From assembly GCA_026125925.1 (NCBI GenBank), contig JAHCKF010000132.1, positions 1 to 8,490 of the forward strand: DNA of 8,490 bases, read 5' to 3'. How positions within the stretch are numbered: position 1 is the stretch's first letter; each line of letters starts with the position of its first letter. This stretch comes from Pseudolabrys sp. Its GTDB lineage: Bacteria; Pseudomonadota; Alphaproteobacteria; Rhizobiales; Xanthobacteraceae. The translations under genes were made by a program, and so were the position numbers. The notes beneath the pieces are model-generated. The model ran no database searches. It was given only the letters and a program-made list of their open reading frames with translations, and was not told the origin of the DNA. Shown piece after piece: positions 6,662-8,490 of the stretch.

Positions 6662-7357
6662 GTGGCTGATATTTTTAACGAAGTTGACGAGGAAGTCCGG
6701 CGCGAGCGCCTCAAGGCGTTCTGGGACCGCTACAGCATTTTCATCATCGCCATCGCCGTGCTGATCGTCGCCGGCATCGGCGGCTGGCGCGCTTATGAAT
6801 ATTACACCGCGCAGAAGGCGGCCGCCGCCGGCGCGGGCTTCGAGCAAGCCGTGACGCTGAGCGAGGAGGGCAAGCACGCCGAGGCCGAGAAGGCCTTCGC
6901 CAAGGTCGTGACCGAGGCGCCGCATGGCTATGCGCTACTCGCCCGCTTCCGCGAGGCCGCCGAGCTGGCGCAGGCCAACCCGGGCAAGCCCGCCGATGCC
7001 GTGAAGGCCTATGACGCGCTCGCCGCCGATGCTTCGCTCGGCCAGACCTGGCAGGATCTTGCCGCCGTGCGCGCCGGCCTGCTGCTGGCCGGCACCGCGC
7101 CGTTCGCCGAGGTGAAAAGCCGGCTCGAACCGATCGCCGGGCCGGATCGTCCTTATCGGCACACCGCGCGCGAACTGCTGGCGCTGTCGGCCTGGCACGA
7201 CAAGAACGTCGCCGAGGCCAAGCGCTATATCGAGATGCTGACCGCCGACGGCCAGACACCGCCCGGCGCGCGTCAGCGCATGGACGTGCTGGCGGCGCTG
7301 ATCGCCGGCGAGGGCAAGGCGACCGACGCAAAGCCTGACGACGGCAAGAAAGGTTGA
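6662..7357 (+). CDS. YfgM-type tetratricopeptide-like inner-membrane protein
   Basis: A 231-residue protein anchored by one membrane helix near the N-terminus. The cytoplasmic head is acidic and basic (DIFNEVDEEVRRERLKAFW, 3-21), the membrane segment is about 25-42, and the rest is an alanine-rich alpha-helical region with TPR-like pairs (for example the segment with EEGKHAEAEKAFAKVV, and ADAVKAYDALAAD). This matches the TPR_21/YfgM family, whose E. coli member associates with the SecYEG translocon and periplasmic chaperones. The sequence divergence means function is by family and position. The start is GTG at 6662 with GGGAG (6651-6655) upstream. It is first in a three-gene run with a lipoprotein and der, the neighbourhood where yfgM is expected. 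The C-terminus is lysine- and aspartate-rich (DAKPDDGKKG). Confidence 0.85.
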   Translation: MADIFNEVDEEVRRERLKAFWDRYSIFIIAIAVLIVAGIGGWRAYEYYTAQKAAAAGAGFEQAVTLSEEGKHAEAEKAFAKVVTEAPHGYALLARFREAAELAQANPGKPADAVKAYDALAADASLGQTWQDLAAVRAGLLLAGTAPFAEVKSRLEPIAGPDRPYRHTARELLALSAWHDKNVAEAKRYIEMLTADGQTPPGARQRMDVLAALIAGEGKATDAKPDDGKKG

Positions 7358-7368
7358 GGACGAAGCCG

Positions 7369-7905
7369 ATGCGAAACCTGCGACGCATCGTTTTGTGGGC
7401 CGTGCTGGTCGGCGTGACGCCGATGATTTCCGGCTGCGCCAATTTCGATCCGGATAATCTCGACATCTTCGGCCTCAACGAGAAGAAGAAGCTGCCGGGC
7501 CAGCGCGAGGACTTGTTCCCCGGCGGCGTGCCGGGCGTAACGCAGGGCATTCCGCCGGAATATCGCAAGGGCGCGCAGGAAGCGCCGGACCCGGGTTACA
7601 ACGTGCCGGCCGAGCCGGGCACGCGCGCCGCCGCGGCCGCCAGCGCCCCGGCCGCCGTCGAACCGGAAAAGCCGAAGGCGAAACCCAAGCCGAAGCCGCG
7701 TCAGGCGGCGCGGCCTAAGCCAACCCGCGTCGAGGCTGCTCCGGCGCAGGCTGCGCCGACGCAGCCGGTCCAGGCCCAGCCGGCCCCGGCACCCGCCGCG
7801 CAGCAGCCGGCGGCCTCGGGCTGGCCCGCGCCAGCGCAGAACGCGCCATCATCGTCGAGTTCGGCTTGGCCGGCGCCGCAGCCATCCGGTACCTTCCAGC
7901 GGTGA
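7369..7905 (+). CDS. Proline/alanine-rich lipoprotein in the bamB position
   Basis: A 178-residue predicted lipoprotein. The N-terminus has two arginine pairs, a hydrophobic core and the lipobox ISGC with Cys23. Aspartate after the cysteine is absent (next residues are Ala-Asn), which is compatible with outer-membrane sorting. Residues 24-68 form the only conserved-looking part, with NLDIFG, KKKLPGQREDLFP and GVPGVTQGIPPEYRKG. Then come a KP-repeat stretch (about 100-118), a long Pro/Ala/Gln linker and two WPAP motifs (152-155 and 167-170) flanking five serines. Such linkers often span the periplasm or bind peptidoglycan, but no domain is recognisable. The upstream TTG at 7354 is rejected in favour of the ATG at 7369, which has TTGAGGA eight bases before it, overlapping the end of the preceding gene. 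In many Proteobacteria bamB, encoding a beta-propeller of about 380 residues, sits here; this protein is far too short. Function is unproven. Confidence 0.8.
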   Translation: MRNLRRIVLWAVLVGVTPMISGCANFDPDNLDIFGLNEKKKLPGQREDLFPGGVPGVTQGIPPEYRKGAQEAPDPGYNVPAEPGTRAAAAASAPAAVEPEKPKAKPKPKPRQAARPKPTRVEAAPAQAAPTQPVQAQPAPAPAAQQPAASGWPAPAQNAPSSSSSAWPAPQPSGTFQR

Positions 7906-7910
7906 TGACG

Positions 7911-7928
7911 CGGCCCGTTTGAGGGCCG
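7911..7928 (+). promoter_or_regulatory. Intercistronic hairpin between lipoprotein gene and der
   Basis: CGGCCC (7911-7916), a GTTTGA loop and GGGCCG (7923-7928) make a perfect six-pair stem right after the lipoprotein stop codon. There is no T-tract, so it does not look like a terminator. A competing pairing exists between GGCC(C)GTTT (7912-7920) and AAACGGCC (7945-7952) close to the der start codon. It could tune der translation or protect the processed messenger, but this is inference. Confidence 0.4.
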
Positions 7929-7956
7929 AGCATCGCCCCGCGCGAAACGGCCTTTC

Positions 7957-8490
7957 ATGAGCTTCACCGTCGCCATCGTCGGCCGGCCCAATGTCGGCAA
8001 ATCGACCCTGTTCAACCGGCTGGTCGGCCGCCGCGTTGCGCTGGTCGATGACCGGCCGGGCGTGACGCGTGACCGCCGCGAGGGCGAGGCGCGTCTCGGC
8101 GATCTCGACTTCACCGTGATCGATACCGCGGGCTTCGAGCAATCCGGCGCCGAGACCTTGACCGGCCGCATGCGCGCGCAGACCGAAATGGCGATCGAGC
8201 AAGCCGACGCCGTGTTCTTCGTCATGGACGCGCGCTCGGGCGCGCTGCCGGACGACCGCGCCTTCGCGCAGCTCGTGCGCAAGTCCGGCAAGCCGGCGGT
8301 GCTGATCGCCAACAAGATGGAAGGCAAGGCGGGCGAATCCGGACGGCTGGACGCCTATTCGCTCGGCCTCGGCGAACCCATTCCGCTGTCGGCCGAGCAC
8401 AATGAAGGCCTGCCGGATCTCTACGACGCGCTGCGCAAGGTGCTGCCGGAGAAGACCGCCGAAGCCATCGAGCGCGTCAAGGACACCGGC
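7957..8490 (+). CDS. der: Ribosome biogenesis GTPase Der (EngA), N-terminal part
   Basis: The first 178 codons of the double-GTPase Der, which assists 50S ribosomal subunit maturation; the gene runs off the window's right edge. The first G domain is complete: G1 GRPNVGKS (9-16), G2 threonine 37 in PGVTRDR, G3 DTAG (56-59), G4 NKME (119-122) and G5 SAE (145-147). G4 carries glutamate in place of the standard NKxD aspartate; an NKxE motif in domain 1 is, from memory, usual in alphaproteobacterial Der. The linker before the second G domain begins near residue 160. The start is the ATG at 7957, with only a weak purine stretch (GCGCGAAACGG) upstream, suggesting translation may depend on local RNA structure or coupling. 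It is third in the block with the TPR protein and the lipoprotein. Confidence 0.96.
   Translation, partial: MSFTVAIVGRPNVGKSTLFNRLVGRRVALVDDRPGVTRDRREGEARLGDLDFTVIDTAGFEQSGAETLTGRMRAQTEMAIEQADAVFFVMDARSGALPDDRAFAQLVRKSGKPAVLIANKMEGKAGESGRLDAYSLGLGEPIPLSAEHNEGLPDLYDALRKVLPEKTAEAIERVKDTG

Noticed and set aside
8311..8322. Glutamate in the Der G4 motif (NKME) as a possible loss-of-function change
   Set aside because: An NKxE motif in the first G domain is, to my knowledge, usual for alphaproteobacterial Der, and all other G motifs are intact.

Overview
The window reads as a chromosomal segment of a high-GC alphaproteobacterium. Codon use is strongly G/C-ending, the RF3, PanB, TPR/YfgM-type and Der proteins look alphaproteobacterial, and an orphan Bug-type binding protein and short palindromic intergenic elements are present. 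This fits Hyphomicrobiales near Bradyrhizobium, Rhodopseudomonas or Pseudolabrys, but the genus is inference from memory of such genomes. I see no tRNA, rRNA, CRISPR array, insertion sequence or phage gene.

Layout, left to right. (1) Bases 2-496 hold the 3' end of prfC (peptide chain release factor 3) on the plus strand. (2) Bases 497-718 are non-coding and carry two copies, in opposite orientation, of a palindromic repeat. (3) Bases 719-1414 encode an unrecognised protein with three membrane segments. (4) Three minus-strand genes follow, read from right to left: an FAD-dependent oxidoreductase (4973-3606), a periplasmic Bug/TctC-type solute-binding protein (3525-2560) and an exported choloylglycine-hydrolase-family amidase (2486-1422). 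Gaps of 80 and 73 bases and strong ribosome binding sites make them a plausible accessory catabolic unit. (5) A 100-base divergent intergenic region contains a perfect 17-base dyad, the best operator candidate here. (6) Plus-strand housekeeping genes follow: an NnrU-family membrane protein, panB, then a YfgM-type TPR membrane protein, a short proline-rich lipoprotein and the 5' part of der.

How the genes work together. The yfgM-like, lipoprotein and der block mirrors the yfgM-bamB-der order of many Proteobacteria. Here the bamB position is occupied by a 178-residue lipoprotein with no room for a beta-propeller. The minus-strand trio could bind a small carboxylate in the periplasm, hydrolyse an amide there and oxidise a product in the cytoplasm; the substrate is unknown.

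Most of the window is ordinary. I see no clear undescribed system. The points most worth checking are the 17-base operator-like dyad, the lipoprotein in the BamB slot, the amidase cassette and the competing hairpins just upstream of der.
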